Assembly (NCBI GenBank): GCA_963820545.1
Contig: CAWGAJ010000001.1
Coordinates: 2,294,001 to 2,358,000 of the forward strand
DNA length: 64,000 nt
Origin: CAWGAJ01 sp963820545
GTDB taxonomy: Bacteria; Planctomycetota; Planctomycetia; Pirellulales; Thermoguttaceae
Direction of reading: 5' to 3'
Under the pieces are notes generated by a model. The model had not been told where the DNA came from. It was given only the letters and a program-made list of their open reading frames with translations, and made no database searches. The translations under genes were made by a program, and so were the position numbers. Shown one piece after another: positions 21,017 to 30,464 of the stretch; position 1 is the stretch's first letter, and every line of letters starts with the position of its first letter.

Positions 21017-23650
21017 TTAGCGGCTGGTTAATGTTAAACTGACTGTGTCCAGTCCCGGAGAGCTGACTTTTATAGTAATCTTGCCCGTTTCTTTTTTGGA
21101 CTGGATGATGGCCAGGCCTCGGCCACGATAGGCTTTGTGCGCCGGATCCTTGGGATTTTCGCTGTCGTCTAAGTCGCCGTTATCAATGCCGATAACAGCG
21201 GCGGGGCCTTCGACATCGAAGGTCAGTTTATTTGCGGCATCGGGAACGCGCACGCCCTGGGCGTCGACAATGCGAAACTCGAGGTGGCAGACGTCCTTGC
21301 CGTCGGCGCACAACTCGGTCACATCGGGCGAGATTTCAATTCGACTCGCCTTGTCCGCCGTTTTCAAGACATATTCGCAAAGAGTAATGCCGTTGTTCTG
21401 TCCCAGGGCCTTGAGAACACCCGGCTCATAAGTGACCTCCCAACTCAAAAAGCCGTTGGTCGCCTCGGCCAGGCGTTTTGTGCCGATGAGTTTATCATTC
21501 AGCGTCAAGAGCACTTCAGGGCAATTGGTAGCACAATACACGGTAACGATTTTTTTATCTTTCGGCCAGTTCCAGTGCTCATCTAGTATCATGCGGCGCG
21601 GTTTTTTGTTTTCTTCGGTGGCTGGGGCCACTTCGATTGCTTCGGACGCTTCGGTTGCTCTGGTGGCGGAACAGATATAAACCATGGGCTTATCGGTCCA
21701 GAGACTCTGGCGGAACCAACCCAGTGGTTTTTTGTATCCACACAGATCCAAGAGGCCGAAAGCAGCGCCACGATTGGGCCATTTTTTCGCTTCGCCAAGA
21801 TAATCAATGCCTGTCCAAAGAAATTGGCCGCATATATAGTCGTTATCGCGGACCGCGGTCCAGGCCTTGTAGGTGTGATTGTTTTCGCTGCCAAAGATGA
21901 ATCGCTTAGGATATTTTTTATGATCGTTGAAATAACGGTCCTCCTGGTAGTTATAGCCGACGACGTCGAGTAATTCGCCTAGGCCGACCGCGCCCGACAT
22001 TTTCACATTCGCCAGTGCGGCGGTAACGGGACGCGAGGGATCCAAGTTTTTCACGGCCTCGATGAGCGGTTTGGCACACTTGACCATGTCTTCCGCCTGG
22101 GGATTCTCGGGCCTATATTCCTTTTTTGGCGGGGTTTCGGGTTTGTCATCCTTTTTGGCCGGGGTTTTGGCTTTATTCTCTTTATCTTCTTGCGGAGATT
22201 TTTCGAGTTTTTCCTCTTTGTCGAGCACGTCGTGCGAAAAGGGATCGTTAGCGTAATCGACCTCATTGCCGATGCTCCACATGATTATGCTGGGATGGTT
22301 CCGATCGCGAAGAACCATGTCTTGAATATCGGTGACGGCCCACTGATCGAAGACCTCGCCGTAGCCGTAACGGCCGGGCACGCCGTTATTCCAACCGGCG
22401 ACCCATTTGTTTTTCGTGGGCGTGAACTCGTCGAAGGCCTCGTCCTTGACCAGCAATCCCATGCGGTCGCAGAGATCGAGGAGTTCCGGAGCCGGGGGAT
22501 TGTGGCTGGTGCGGATGGTGTTAACGCCCAAGTCTTTCAACAGGCGCAGGCGACGCTCCAACACTTTTTCCGGCACGGCGGCGCCCAGGCTGCCGGCGTC
22601 GTGATGGAGACAAACGCCTTTGATCTTCAAGGGCTTGTCATTGAGAAAGAAACCCTTGTCGGGATCGAAGCGGATCGTGCGAATGCCAAATGTCGTCGAG
22701 GTCTCATCGACCGGTTTCCCATCGACCTTCAGACGACTAATTAATTTATAAAGCGCCGGAGATTCGAGCGACCACAACTGCGGACGTTCGACCGTGGCCG
22801 CCTGGACAACATGCAGGTGGCCCGCGACGTCCGCGGTTCCCGAGGCGCCGCGGCTGGCCACGATTTGCCCGTCCGGCGCGACAATCTGCAATTCCAGCGA
22901 GTAGGGCTTTTTTTCGCCGGAGGCGTTATCGATTGTGGTTTCGATATTCACCAAGGCCCAGTCGGCTTTGACCTGGGGCGTGGTGACGAATGTGCCCCAA
23001 TGGCCGATATGAAACTTATCGGTGACGCACAGCCGCACGTGCCGATAAATGCCCGAACCGGTGTACCAGCGCGAGTCGGCAAACCTGGAGTGATCCACTC
23101 GGACCGTAAGGATGTTCTCATCGGGACCGAATTTCAGATAGGGCGTGAGATCACACTCAAAACTTATATAACCATAAGGGCGTCCGCCAATATATTGCCC
23201 ATTGATCCAGACCTCAGCATTGTTGTACACGCCGTCGAATTCAATCGCCACGATTTTGCCTTTGTAGGCCGGATCAAGCTGGAAGTATTTGCGATAGAAA
23301 CCGATTCCGCCCGGGGCGTATCCGTTGCCGCTGCCCCCCTCGGGGCTAAAGGGGCCTTCAACGCTCCAGTCATGGGGCAAGTTAACTCGACGCCAATAGG
23401 AATCGTCGAATGCGGGCGTCATGGCATTGGCGAATTCTCCCCGGCTGAAAAGCCAATTAGCATCAAAATCCAGATAGGTTCGGGCAAATGCGGGCGCCTC
23501 CTTGCCGGCGTCCTTGGCAACGTCCTTGCCGGCATCCTTGGCTGTTTCTTTGGTAGCGTCCTTGGGGGCGTCCGATCCTTGTGCCCAGCAGATACCGGCC
23601 ATTAACAATGTTGCAACCAGCAATAAAGATCCCGGCATACTCAGTTTCAT
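21017..23650 (-). CDS. GH2 family beta-galactosidase
   Basis: 877 residues, exported (signal peptide ending ICWAQG), followed by a Lys/Asp/Ala repeat linker built on KDAGKDVAKDAGKEA. Domains in order: sugar-binding jelly roll (NLPHDWSVEGPF, GYAPGGIGFYRKYF), Ig-like domain, TIM barrel with KGVCLHHDAGSLG, NTIRTSHNPP, acid/base Glu in WSIGNEVD, nucleophile Glu in FGSENN, then C-terminal beta domains (Big-like). Oddity: between the catalytic GNEVD and the next barrel strand lies a roughly 40-residue insertion of Lys/Glu/Pro repeats, longer than usual. Start ATG 23650 has AGGAG upstream. Downstream of the GH31 gene by 35 bases, so part of the agarase-like/GH31/GH2 operon. Confidence 0.88.
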   Translation of the reverse strand: MKLSMPGSLLLVATLLMAGICWAQGSDAPKDATKETAKDAGKDVAKDAGKEAPAFARTYLDFDANWLFSRGEFANAMTPAFDDSYWRRVNLPHDWSVEGPFSPEGGSGNGYAPGGIGFYRKYFQLDPAYKGKIVAIEFDGVYNNAEVWINGQYIGGRPYGYISFECDLTPYLKFGPDENILTVRVDHSRFADSRWYTGSGIYRHVRLCVTDKFHIGHWGTFVTTPQVKADWALVNIETTIDNASGEKKPYSLELQIVAPDGQIVASRGASGTADVAGHLHVVQAATVERPQLWSLESPALYKLISRLKVDGKPVDETSTTFGIRTIRFDPDKGFFLNDKPLKIKGVCLHHDAGSLGAAVPEKVLERRLRLLKDLGVNTIRTSHNPPAPELLDLCDRMGLLVKDEAFDEFTPTKNKWVAGWNNGVPGRYGYGEVFDQWAVTDIQDMVLRDRNHPSIIMWSIGNEVDYANDPFSHDVLDKEEKLEKSPQEDKENKAKTPAKKDDKPETPPKKEYRPENPQAEDMVKCAKPLIEAVKNLDPSRPVTAALANVKMSGAVGLGELLDVVGYNYQEDRYFNDHKKYPKRFIFGSENNHTYKAWTAVRDNDYICGQFLWTGIDYLGEAKKWPNRGAAFGLLDLCGYKKPLGWFRQSLWTDKPMVYICSATRATEASEAIEVAPATEENKKPRRMILDEHWNWPKDKKIVTVYCATNCPEVLLTLNDKLIGTKRLAEATNGFLSWEVTYEPGVLKALGQNNGITLCEYVLKTADKASRIEISPDVTELCADGKDVCHLEFRIVDAQGVRVPDAANKLTFDVEGPAAVIGIDNGDLDDSENPKDPAHKAYRGRGLAIIQSKKETGKITIKVSSPGLDTVSLTLTSR

Positions 23651-23685
23651 TTATGAGCTCCTGTATTTAATCGAATAAAGCAAAA

Positions 23686-26094
23686 TTACTCGTTATACAA
23701 GCGTACCGTCCAGGTAATCTTGCCCTGAAACGGATCACTCTCTATTTTAACCATTTTATCTTTTTTATCAAGGGAGACCTTCTTGAGCACATTGTCGGCC
23801 GGCAGGCAGACCAATCCCTGTGCCTTTTCTGCCTTGTCGGCAAATACCACTAGTTCAATATGCGACCAGTCCATCTTCATCGTGGACTGGGCCAGCTTGA
23901 TATGCGGGATCGCCGCCCCCTCGTGGACCAGCATCACCACGGGAATTTTGCCTGCCTCGATATTATGCCAGCCGCCCGGATAAATCTTTCCGGTCTGATA
24001 GTCGATCCATTGGCCCGGCGGAAGATAAACGTCGCGTCCGGTTGCTTTGGTCTCAAACAGGGGTGCAACCAGGATATCGGCACCAAAAAGATATTCGTCG
24101 TCCACTAGCCAGGAGCCCGGATCGTCGGGATATTCGATGAAAAGCGCCCGCAACATGGGCAGGCCGCGCTCGGTGCAGTCCTTGGCCTGGGCGTAAACAT
24201 AAGGCATCAGTTGGTACTTCAATTCGTCGGCCCGGCGGAAGTCATCCATGAAGGCCTGGCTGTATTCCCAGGGCTCCTTGGGTGGGGCGCCGTGGCAGCG
24301 AGAATGGGAAGTCAGCATTCCGAACGGCATCCAGCGCCGATACATGTCTTCCGACGGTCTCTGCACGAATCCTCCAATATCATGGCTCCAGAAGGAGAAA
24401 CCGCAGAGTCCCAGCGAAAGTCCGCCGCGGAGCGTGGCCGCCATGCCGGTATCGGTGTTTTCGGCGTCGCCGCCCCAATGGAGCGGATATCGCTGGCTGC
24501 CGGCCCAGGCGCTGCGGGCCCAGATGATATTCTCGCCTGTAACCTGCCGGGTAATATCGGCAACCGTTTTATTGTAGCGCAACGGGTAAAGATTATGCTC
24601 GTAAAAACCGGTGCGGCCCGAGGCATATAGGCCGTTGCTCGGCGCGGCTTCGCCAAAATCCACCTTGATCGCCCCCACGCCCATGCGCAACAGATTGGCG
24701 ATCTTTTCCTGATACCAGGCGACTGCGGCGGGATTGGAAAAATCCAACACCACATCTTCATTAGGCGAGTTGCCCTTGGCATCCTTGACGAACAGTCCTT
24801 TTTCTACAATTTCCGGAAAGAGGCGGTTTTTGGGCGCGAAATATGGCAGTTGCCAAAGCGAAATATGGAATCCTTCGTTCTTCAAATCGGCGATCATTTT
24901 TTGCGGATCTTTGAAGCGCGATTGGGCGAACTGATAGTCGCAACGCCAATCGGTTTCAAACCAGCCGGTGTCCAGGTGAATCACGTCGCAAGGGATAAGG
25001 TTCTGCCTGAGTTTGGCAGCGACGTTACGAGTCTGTTCCTCGGAAGTATAGGTTATGCGGCTCATCCACAGGCCAAAGGACCACAGCGGCGGCAGGGCCG
25101 CTTTGCCGGTCAGTGTGGTGTATGCATCGAGGATTTCCTTGGGCGAACCGAAAAATACAAAGAGGTCCAGTTCGTCATCGCCTAGCATGATCGAATTGAG
25201 TCCGTCGAACGAGGCACCGAAATCGCAGGTGATGGGCGACGAGGTGTGCATGAACATGCCGTATCCGCGGCTGCTGAGGAAAAAAGGTATCGGCTTGTAC
25301 ATGCCGGGATTTTGCGCGCCGTAGGCGTCGTCGGTCCAGATAATCGCTTTCTGGCCGCGCTTATTGAACTCCACAAATGACTCCCCGCAACCAAAAATCT
25401 TCTCGCCGGCGGATAGTGAAAACACGGCGTCCACGCTGCGCGAATAATCCGCAGAGCGGCGCACAAAACAAAAAGGCAATAACGGCGTAATGCTGGTGCG
25501 ATTGTCCGACTGATGATTCGTCTTTGTGAGCAGGCGTCCTTGGGCGTCGCGAAATTCGATGTGCCAAGGTTTTTCCATGATGGTAACCGAGCCGCACTGG
25601 TTGGTGTAACGATGGCCGCCGTCGATCTTGCTATATTGCCAGGAATTGTCTTGCGGCGCTTTTCCGCCGACGAGCATTAGCGAGTCGGTTTCCGGCTTGA
25701 GTTGTTGACCGGTCTTTGCACGAATCCGCACTGTTCTGGGCGAGATAAACTCGACGGAAAAGGGTAGCGTCGGATTTGCTTCGTACTCGTTAGCGGGAAA
25801 TTCGTTTGGTCCAACTTGCTTAATAGCCGCCGTCATATTATCAAATGCGTACCCTACGGAGTACTCCGCCCGGCGCCAGGCGATTTTCCCAGTCGCCTTG
25901 GCCGGATCAAAGTCCACGAGCCTATCGGCCAAAAAGTAGGTGTTGGTAAAGTCGCGGAAATCGCGGCTGACGTCGATCGGTTCGTTAAGCAAAGTATCAG
26001 GCGCATCACCCGCTCTGGCCGAGAATGGCGAAACTAGCGAAAAATAAATGATCAGGTAGGAAATCAACGACAGAAATATCTTTTTGTCGGTCAT
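23686..26094 (-). CDS. GH31 family alpha-xylosidase or alpha-glucosidase
   Basis: 802 residues. Signal peptide (LISYLIIYFSLVSPFSARA). N-terminal beta-sandwich with the stretch FGCGESFVEFNKRG; TIM barrel with PLWSFGLWMSRITY, IPCDVIHLDTGWF, catalytic nucleophile Asp in AIKVDFGEAAP, acid/base Asp in HWGGDAENTD, then beta domains. The DFGE nucleophile context favours alpha-xylosidase over alpha-glucosidase. With GH35 and GH2 beta-galactosidases nearby, xyloglucan-type side chains are a reasonable substrate guess, but that is inference. Start has GAAGGAAAC upstream. Middle gene of the three-gene operon, 19 bases after the agarase-like gene. Confidence 0.87.
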   Translation of the reverse strand: MTDKKIFLSLISYLIIYFSLVSPFSARAGDAPDTLLNEPIDVSRDFRDFTNTYFLADRLVDFDPAKATGKIAWRRAEYSVGYAFDNMTAAIKQVGPNEFPANEYEANPTLPFSVEFISPRTVRIRAKTGQQLKPETDSLMLVGGKAPQDNSWQYSKIDGGHRYTNQCGSVTIMEKPWHIEFRDAQGRLLTKTNHQSDNRTSITPLLPFCFVRRSADYSRSVDAVFSLSAGEKIFGCGESFVEFNKRGQKAIIWTDDAYGAQNPGMYKPIPFFLSSRGYGMFMHTSSPITCDFGASFDGLNSIMLGDDELDLFVFFGSPKEILDAYTTLTGKAALPPLWSFGLWMSRITYTSEEQTRNVAAKLRQNLIPCDVIHLDTGWFETDWRCDYQFAQSRFKDPQKMIADLKNEGFHISLWQLPYFAPKNRLFPEIVEKGLFVKDAKGNSPNEDVVLDFSNPAAVAWYQEKIANLLRMGVGAIKVDFGEAAPSNGLYASGRTGFYEHNLYPLRYNKTVADITRQVTGENIIWARSAWAGSQRYPLHWGGDAENTDTGMAATLRGGLSLGLCGFSFWSHDIGGFVQRPSEDMYRRWMPFGMLTSHSRCHGAPPKEPWEYSQAFMDDFRRADELKYQLMPYVYAQAKDCTERGLPMLRALFIEYPDDPGSWLVDDEYLFGADILVAPLFETKATGRDVYLPPGQWIDYQTGKIYPGGWHNIEAGKIPVVMLVHEGAAIPHIKLAQSTMKMDWSHIELVVFADKAEKAQGLVCLPADNVLKKVSLDKKDKMVKIESDPFQGKITWTVRLYNE

Positions 26095-26113
26095 AATATG
26101 TTTCCTTCAGTTT

Positions 26114-28036
26114 TTACTGTGCGTTTGGTTTCTGGTCAGATGGCGGCTTCTTGCTCAAGTGTACGTCAAACAACTCTTTATGGGTCGTCATGACACCTTT
26201 GATAAAATCCCAGTATGGACGATCTGTAACATCGATAAAACCGATATTGTAGTTTTCACCGTCCATGCGTCCGGTGACCGGCTGGTCGAGCCATTGGAAC
26301 CAGTGTGCGCCGAGAAAGTAAGGCAAGGCGGCCGCTTGCTGGACGTAATAGCAATAGGCCGCGCCGCGCTGGTTCTGATCGCGGGCTTGTACGAGTCCCG
26401 CCCCCAATCCATTGCCCGGAGAGCCGATGTGAAACTCGCCGATGAGAATCGGGCGCCCGGTAAGTTTGTAGGCTTTTGTCATGTCCTCGGTCGGCTCGTA
26501 AGAATAGACATTGATGCTGTTCACGTCAAATAAACGTCCCAGACTGATAACTTCATCGGGTAAATGTCCCCCGCCAAAGCGAATGCCCAGATTAAGATGA
26601 TTGGGATCGTATTTGCGGATAGCCTCGTTGATGGTTTTCAGATATTTTTCGAAGGCTCTATAGACGAACTGCTTGCGGCGCTGAGGGGTATCGCCTTTTT
26701 CCAGAAAGACCTTTAGTTCGCGATGGGTTGCGGTCTCCGGGGCATTGAGGAACATGTCGACTAAATCAGATTCCCGGCCCGGCCAAGGGGGTTCGTTGCC
26801 GATGAAGTATCCGAGCAGATATGGATCGTCTTGTACCGGCGTGCATAGTTTGTCGGCGGCCTGGTCTACTTTCTCGGCGAATTCCTCGGAGTAGACGTCG
26901 GGCATACCTAGATAATTTTTTCCCCTGCCCCAGCCTCTTGACGTCATCACGTACGGTTTTCGCTTTGCGGCAATGAGTTTTTGGTCGGACCAATTTCCGA
27001 TGGTGTTCAAGCCCCAGGCATCCATGCGCTGAACGGTTAAATCAAGCCATTTTTGCTTCCAGTCCGGACCGAAACGCCTAAGCTGATTCCAGGTATAAAA
27101 AGATGCGCCGGGGCGCCATGGTCCCCGCTCGGCCGACCATGTGGGCGGCACAGGCGGCTTCAAATCTTCGGGCGGGAGCGCGGCATAATAGTTCTCACGT
27201 CCTTCGGTTGGGGTGCCGCTGTAATTTCCTATTCCGTTCACACCCATGGATAAAAACAAGTGCCCGTCAGGATCGACGAACCACCACCGGCCGTCGATCT
27301 GCTCGACGCGAAAGAAACCGGTCGCCTGGGCCTTTGTGTTTTTGTATCCGCCATACTGGCAATAATCAAAATCGCCGGCTTGAAGTATTTTCTCTTCCTC
27401 GGCCCAGAGTTTTTGTAGTTCTTCCAGATTCTTGATCTTGCCCGTCCAATCCGCCGCATTCCACTGGCCGAATTCGTCGATCACGGGCAATTTTTCCGTA
27501 AACCCAGAATCCTTAGCTAGTTCGACAGATCGGATTTCGAGCGTGGGCTTGCCCACGGGCTGCTCCATAATCACTCCCAGCGACTCGACTGCCTTGAGGC
27601 TGCCGAACGGCCCCCAGATATTCATAAAAAACGACTTTTCGGGTCTATTGTTGGCCGACGCCAAATCATGACCTTTCTGGTCTCTTCCCTTGAAATAACT
27701 TAATGGCATGCTGGAGCGCATCCACACGTCCTGGCCGAACGGTTGAATCACCAGCCTCCGTGCTCCGTCGGCGGTGTAAAGCCACAAAAAGAACCGCTGC
27801 GGCGAAGAGACTTTCCACTCAATGACCAAATAATCGTACGCCGACCAATCGGCGGGCAAATCGGGATTAAGTTCCTTTAACGTCCATTTGTGCTCGGATT
27901 TTTCCCCTTCAAATACGATCTGCTTGGTTTCGGCGTTGGCATTTGGAATCCCCCAGAAAAGAACCAGCAATAATGCAATTGAGGCCCACACGGCCGATCG
28001 TACCATATCTGTCGCGAAGAGAATGTATCTGCTCAT
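26114..28036 (-). CDS. Agarase-like glycoside hydrolase (GH50-type)
   Basis: 640 residues from ATG 28036, chosen because AAAGG lies upstream and the signal peptide (ASIALLLVLFWGIPNANA) starts right after; the frame extends to 28075. An N-terminal carbohydrate-binding beta domain (about 45-200) is followed by a catalytic TIM barrel beginning TGFFRVEQIDGRWWFVDPDGH, characteristic of beta-agarase-related enzymes. Candidate acid/base Glu in YFIGNEPPW and nucleophile Glu in ILIGEFHIGS. The substrate is likely a galactose-containing or related polysaccharide; agar itself is not proven. First gene of the operon with GH31 and GH2. Confidence 0.8.
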   Translation of the reverse strand: MSRYILFATDMVRSAVWASIALLLVLFWGIPNANAETKQIVFEGEKSEHKWTLKELNPDLPADWSAYDYLVIEWKVSSPQRFFLWLYTADGARRLVIQPFGQDVWMRSSMPLSYFKGRDQKGHDLASANNRPEKSFFMNIWGPFGSLKAVESLGVIMEQPVGKPTLEIRSVELAKDSGFTEKLPVIDEFGQWNAADWTGKIKNLEELQKLWAEEEKILQAGDFDYCQYGGYKNTKAQATGFFRVEQIDGRWWFVDPDGHLFLSMGVNGIGNYSGTPTEGRENYYAALPPEDLKPPVPPTWSAERGPWRPGASFYTWNQLRRFGPDWKQKWLDLTVQRMDAWGLNTIGNWSDQKLIAAKRKPYVMTSRGWGRGKNYLGMPDVYSEEFAEKVDQAADKLCTPVQDDPYLLGYFIGNEPPWPGRESDLVDMFLNAPETATHRELKVFLEKGDTPQRRKQFVYRAFEKYLKTINEAIRKYDPNHLNLGIRFGGGHLPDEVISLGRLFDVNSINVYSYEPTEDMTKAYKLTGRPILIGEFHIGSPGNGLGAGLVQARDQNQRGAAYCYYVQQAAALPYFLGAHWFQWLDQPVTGRMDGENYNIGFIDVTDRPYWDFIKGVMTTHKELFDVHLSKKPPSDQKPNAQ

Positions 28037-28507
28037 GGTTTCATCGCCTTTCTCTATGAGTTTATCACCGGTCATAGCGTCACGACATAATCAGTATCCG
28101 TCATTTTACGGTCAGTGCATGTGTGCCACTACTTGCTTGCAAGCAGTGTATTCTACTCGGAATTATCGGCACTGCTTCTGTCGAAGCAGTGGCACACCGT
28201 TTTTCGACAGATTACTGACAATTACCAGTTATTTTACAAGCAGCACACGCACTGCGCCAACATGGGCCAAAGATAAAACTTGGGGACAGAAAGCGGAAGG
28301 TTTCGGCTCAATTGATTGGAAAATACGGGGGCTGTATATGCCTGGAATTGCGAGCCACCTGGGGGCAGGATAGAATAAGCCCAAACTCCATTAATGGGCC
28401 ACAAAAACTTGTTTTGTGGACATCATGTGCGGCTCATATCTGTGTTGGATAAGCAAGGGACGGAACTCCATGTTCCATTGGCTCGTTTTATTTAATTTGG
28501 AGGCGTT
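28037..28507. other. Intergenic region with nested inverted repeats
   Basis: No gene seen. GTGTGCCACT (28121-28130) and AGTGGCACAC (28188-28197) enclose two inner hairpins: GCTTGCAAGC (28135-28144) and CACTGCTTC/GAAGCAGTG (28170-28178 with 28183-28191). The agarase-like gene promoter must lie here too. Bases 28210-28495 show no structure I can interpret. Confidence 0.6.
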
Positions 28508-28936
28508 ATGCCTGTAGGTCTGGAGCACCCCGTTCTCGGATATCTTGCCTTTTGCGGCGTCAAGGCGGTTGGATATACAGCAGCGGCAACTGTAATCTCA
28601 CGGATTTACGACCGTACCGATTTGAATTCTTTGGGCGTCGGATCAGCCCGCACGCTGATTGGAATGGCAACTGGCGCCGCTTTATTTGGCGTCATGCAAT
28701 TCCACGTTTCACTTCCGCCAATTCAACCACCCTACAGCCAGCTTATCGTGCTTGGTGTACTTAGCGCAGTGAGGATCGCAGAATGGTGGCTTTTGATATG
28801 GCTGTTTTATGACCGCTACCTATGCGTGCCACGCCAAGGCTGGATAGTCGCCGTCTTGGGCGTTATCTGGTCCTTCACCCTCGATATCCCAGCGCTCCTT
28901 GGCTGGATGGTCGCTGGCGGATTTTGGGTATGCTGA
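28508..28936 (+). CDS. Small polytopic membrane protein
   Basis: 142 residues, with TTTGGAGG six bases before the ATG, so the start is secure. Four hydrophobic stretches are visible: around LGYLAFCGVKAVGYTAAATVI, LIGMATGAALFGVMQF, LIVLGVLSAVRIAEWWLLIWLFY and GWIVAVLGVIWSFTLDIPALLGWMV. The protein should be an inner-membrane protein; no family recognised. It sits just outside the left attachment site of the integrated element, so it belongs to the host chromosome. Confidence 0.65.
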   Translation: MPVGLEHPVLGYLAFCGVKAVGYTAAATVISRIYDRTDLNSLGVGSARTLIGMATGAALFGVMQFHVSLPPIQPPYSQLIVLGVLSAVRIAEWWLLIWLFYDRYLCVPRQGWIVAVLGVIWSFTLDIPALLGWMVAGGFWVC

Positions 28937-29079
28937 TGGAAGCCGACCGCGGCGAACCTCCGGGTGAAGTACTCGGATTTTGTCGAAGTCAGAGCGGAAA
29001 CAAACATCAGAAAAGGTGCACGCAGCACAACCTGCTTGATTAATTCCTCAAGCCTAAAGTCTCAGGCCTTAAGTCTACA

Positions 29080-29131
29080 AAAAGTGAGGTTGATGGGACT
29101 CGAACCCATGACCTACGGATTAAAAGTCCGT
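29080..29131. repeat. Left attachment site (attL), tRNA-Lys 3' fragment
   Basis: Perfect 52-bp copy of 44167-44218. It contains the last 47 nt of tRNA-Lys (29085-29131) without the 5' half, so it is not a functional tRNA gene. Confidence 0.92.
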
Positions 29132-29132
29132 G

Positions 29133-29153
29133 AACAGGTGTATAACAGGTGTA
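29133..29153. repeat. Tandem AACAGGTGTA beside attL
   Basis: AACAGGTGTA occurs twice, at 29133-29142 and 29144-29153, directly inside the left core. The 11-base period is about one helical turn, which suits protein binding such as an excisionase. Confidence 0.5.
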
Positions 29154-29222
29154 CAATACGTGCATTTTGCCGTATTTTAGAGAGTTTATTTTGACGTGTC
29201 TATATGGTAAAATTCGGTTTTA

Positions 29223-29244
29223 GGTACTGTTAGAAGGTACTGTT
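29223..29244. repeat. GGTACTGTT pair (candidate integrase arm sites, left)
   Basis: GGTACTGTT at 29223-29231 and 29236-29244. The same pair is found at 44079-44087 and 44091-44099 just inside the right core. The second left copy and the first right copy share 15 identical bases. Symmetric placement beside both cores suggests arm-type recombinase sites. Confidence 0.6.
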
Positions 29245-29358
29245 TTTGAAATTTGCCGGGAAGGTCATCGACGGATTACCAAGCGGCCGGGTGAGCTATC
29301 GAGGAAATCTAATCGCCCCGATGCTTGCCCGACCGACCCGGAAGAAAGGATTAGAAAA

Positions 29359-29961
29359 ATGTCATACAATCCAAAGTCCCCGGAATGGGATGCAATTTTA
29401 GCTCTTTGTGATGAATGGGAAAAAATCGCACAAGAAGCTTATGATACTTTTGCGATTGCCACCCAACCGGATACGTGCGGATATAAAGCACCACCGTTTA
29501 AGCGGTTTCAAGAAATAACATCACATCTCATAGAGTGGTGTAAAATACAAGCCAGAGAGATAGATGGAACACCACTTGAAACTCTTGCCACAGATTTAAG
29601 TATGCCCCATACATTGCGAGACGAACCACTCAAAAAAACATGGAAGGAATGTCAAAAAATCCTCGAAAGATTGCGTTATCAGGGAACGGAAGGGCAGTCG
29701 TGTGTTTTCGATCCCGCTAGGAAAATCCTTATTTTGAACGGCAAACCAATCGCACTGGATTCTAATGAGGAAGATGTAATAAAAAAACTCGTTGAGGCGG
29801 GGGCAATACAATTGAAAGGCTTAAGGAAGTCGGGTTGCAATCAACCCCATAAGGTTATTGCCAATCTACTAATAAAATATCCCGATCTAAAAAATTTCAT
29901 TTTCATGCCTGGAGCCAAGGGGAAAGGTGGTTATTCCACGAAGATTGTGTTTACAAAATAG
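29359..29961 (+). CDS. Element-encoded protein with winged-helix-like C-terminus
   Basis: 200 residues, GAAAGGA ten bases before ATG. The N-terminal ~120 residues are helical and unknown. The C-terminal ~80 residues have the look of a winged-helix DNA-binding domain: a short beta pair (KILILNGKPIALDS), helix DVIKKLVEAG, recognition-helix-like stretch NQPHKVIANLLIKYP and a basic wing (GAKGKGGYSTKIVF). First gene inside the left end of the element, read away from attL. It could be a regulator of the downstream replication genes; this is inference from position and fold only. Confidence 0.55.
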   Translation: MSYNPKSPEWDAILALCDEWEKIAQEAYDTFAIATQPDTCGYKAPPFKRFQEITSHLIEWCKIQAREIDGTPLETLATDLSMPHTLRDEPLKKTWKECQKILERLRYQGTEGQSCVFDPARKILILNGKPIALDSNEEDVIKKLVEAGAIQLKGLRKSGCNQPHKVIANLLIKYPDLKNFIFMPGAKGKGGYSTKIVFTK

Positions 29962-30036
29962 CCGGTCTTTGTCGGGAAACAATTTGACCACAATATAACC
30001 ACTACAGCATTTTGTTGTTATGCTATTTTAAGCATT

Positions 30037-30204
30037 ATGACGAATGCACAATCTATTCTCGAATCCCTGAATGCCAAAGAAATCCGCCGACGGCTGGACG
30101 AAATGGAGGGCGAAGAAAAGGCACTCCGCGTTCTTCTTAGAGCCGCGAATCGTTTGAATCTGCAAAGATACAACAAGCCTTCCGAGCGGAAGGCCGTTCG
30201 ATGA
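30037..30204 (+). CDS. Small charged helical protein
   Basis: 55 residues, starting MTNAQSILESLNAKEIRR and ending NKPSERKAVR, almost entirely helical and highly charged. Its stop overlaps the next start as ATGA, which supports it as a real coupled gene. No family recognised. Possibly a regulatory partner of the excisionase-like protein that follows. Confidence 0.5.
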   Translation: MTNAQSILESLNAKEIRRRLDEMEGEEKALRVLLRAANRLNLQRYNKPSERKAVR

Positions 30205-30464
30205 CCACCCCAGGTGTAATATCCGCTTCCGATCTATACACGTTGCCCGAGGTCCAGCGGAGGCTGCGCTTAGGTCGGCATAGTTTCCGTGATCTGAAAA
30301 AGAAAGGGCTACAGATTTTGCGCGTGGGTCGATGCCATTACGTCGATGGCGCGGAATTGATCGAATTGATAAAGCGGATCAGCGAGCAAAATAAGACAAA
30401 AAAGCCCACCGTGGAAGCGGCAACCGAGAATGGAGAGGGGCAAGATGACCATAAAGCAAAGTAA
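30201..30464 (+). CDS. AlpA/excisionase-like helix-turn-helix protein
   Basis: 87 residues. The pattern LYTLPEVQRRLRLGRHSFRDLKKKGLQ, followed by ILRVGRCHYVDGAELIELI, is the MerR/AlpA-type HTH_17 fold of excisionases and satellite regulators: helix-turn-helix, then a short beta wing ending in Arg/Tyr residues. In islands of this sort such proteins control excision and turn on the replication genes. Here the gene is coupled to the small gene before it (ATGA) and overlaps the upstream end of the replication ATPase gene, so the three are probably one transcript. The tail (KKPTVEAATENGEGQDDHKAK) is disordered. Confidence 0.65.
   Translation: MTTPGVISASDLYTLPEVQRRLRLGRHSFRDLKKKGLQILRVGRCHYVDGAELIELIKRISEQNKTKKPTVEAATENGEGQDDHKAK

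Noticed and set aside
29085..29131. Second tRNA-Lys gene at the left end of the element
   Set aside because: Only the 3' 47 nt are present; the 5' acceptor and D-arm are missing, so it is the displaced half of the attachment site.
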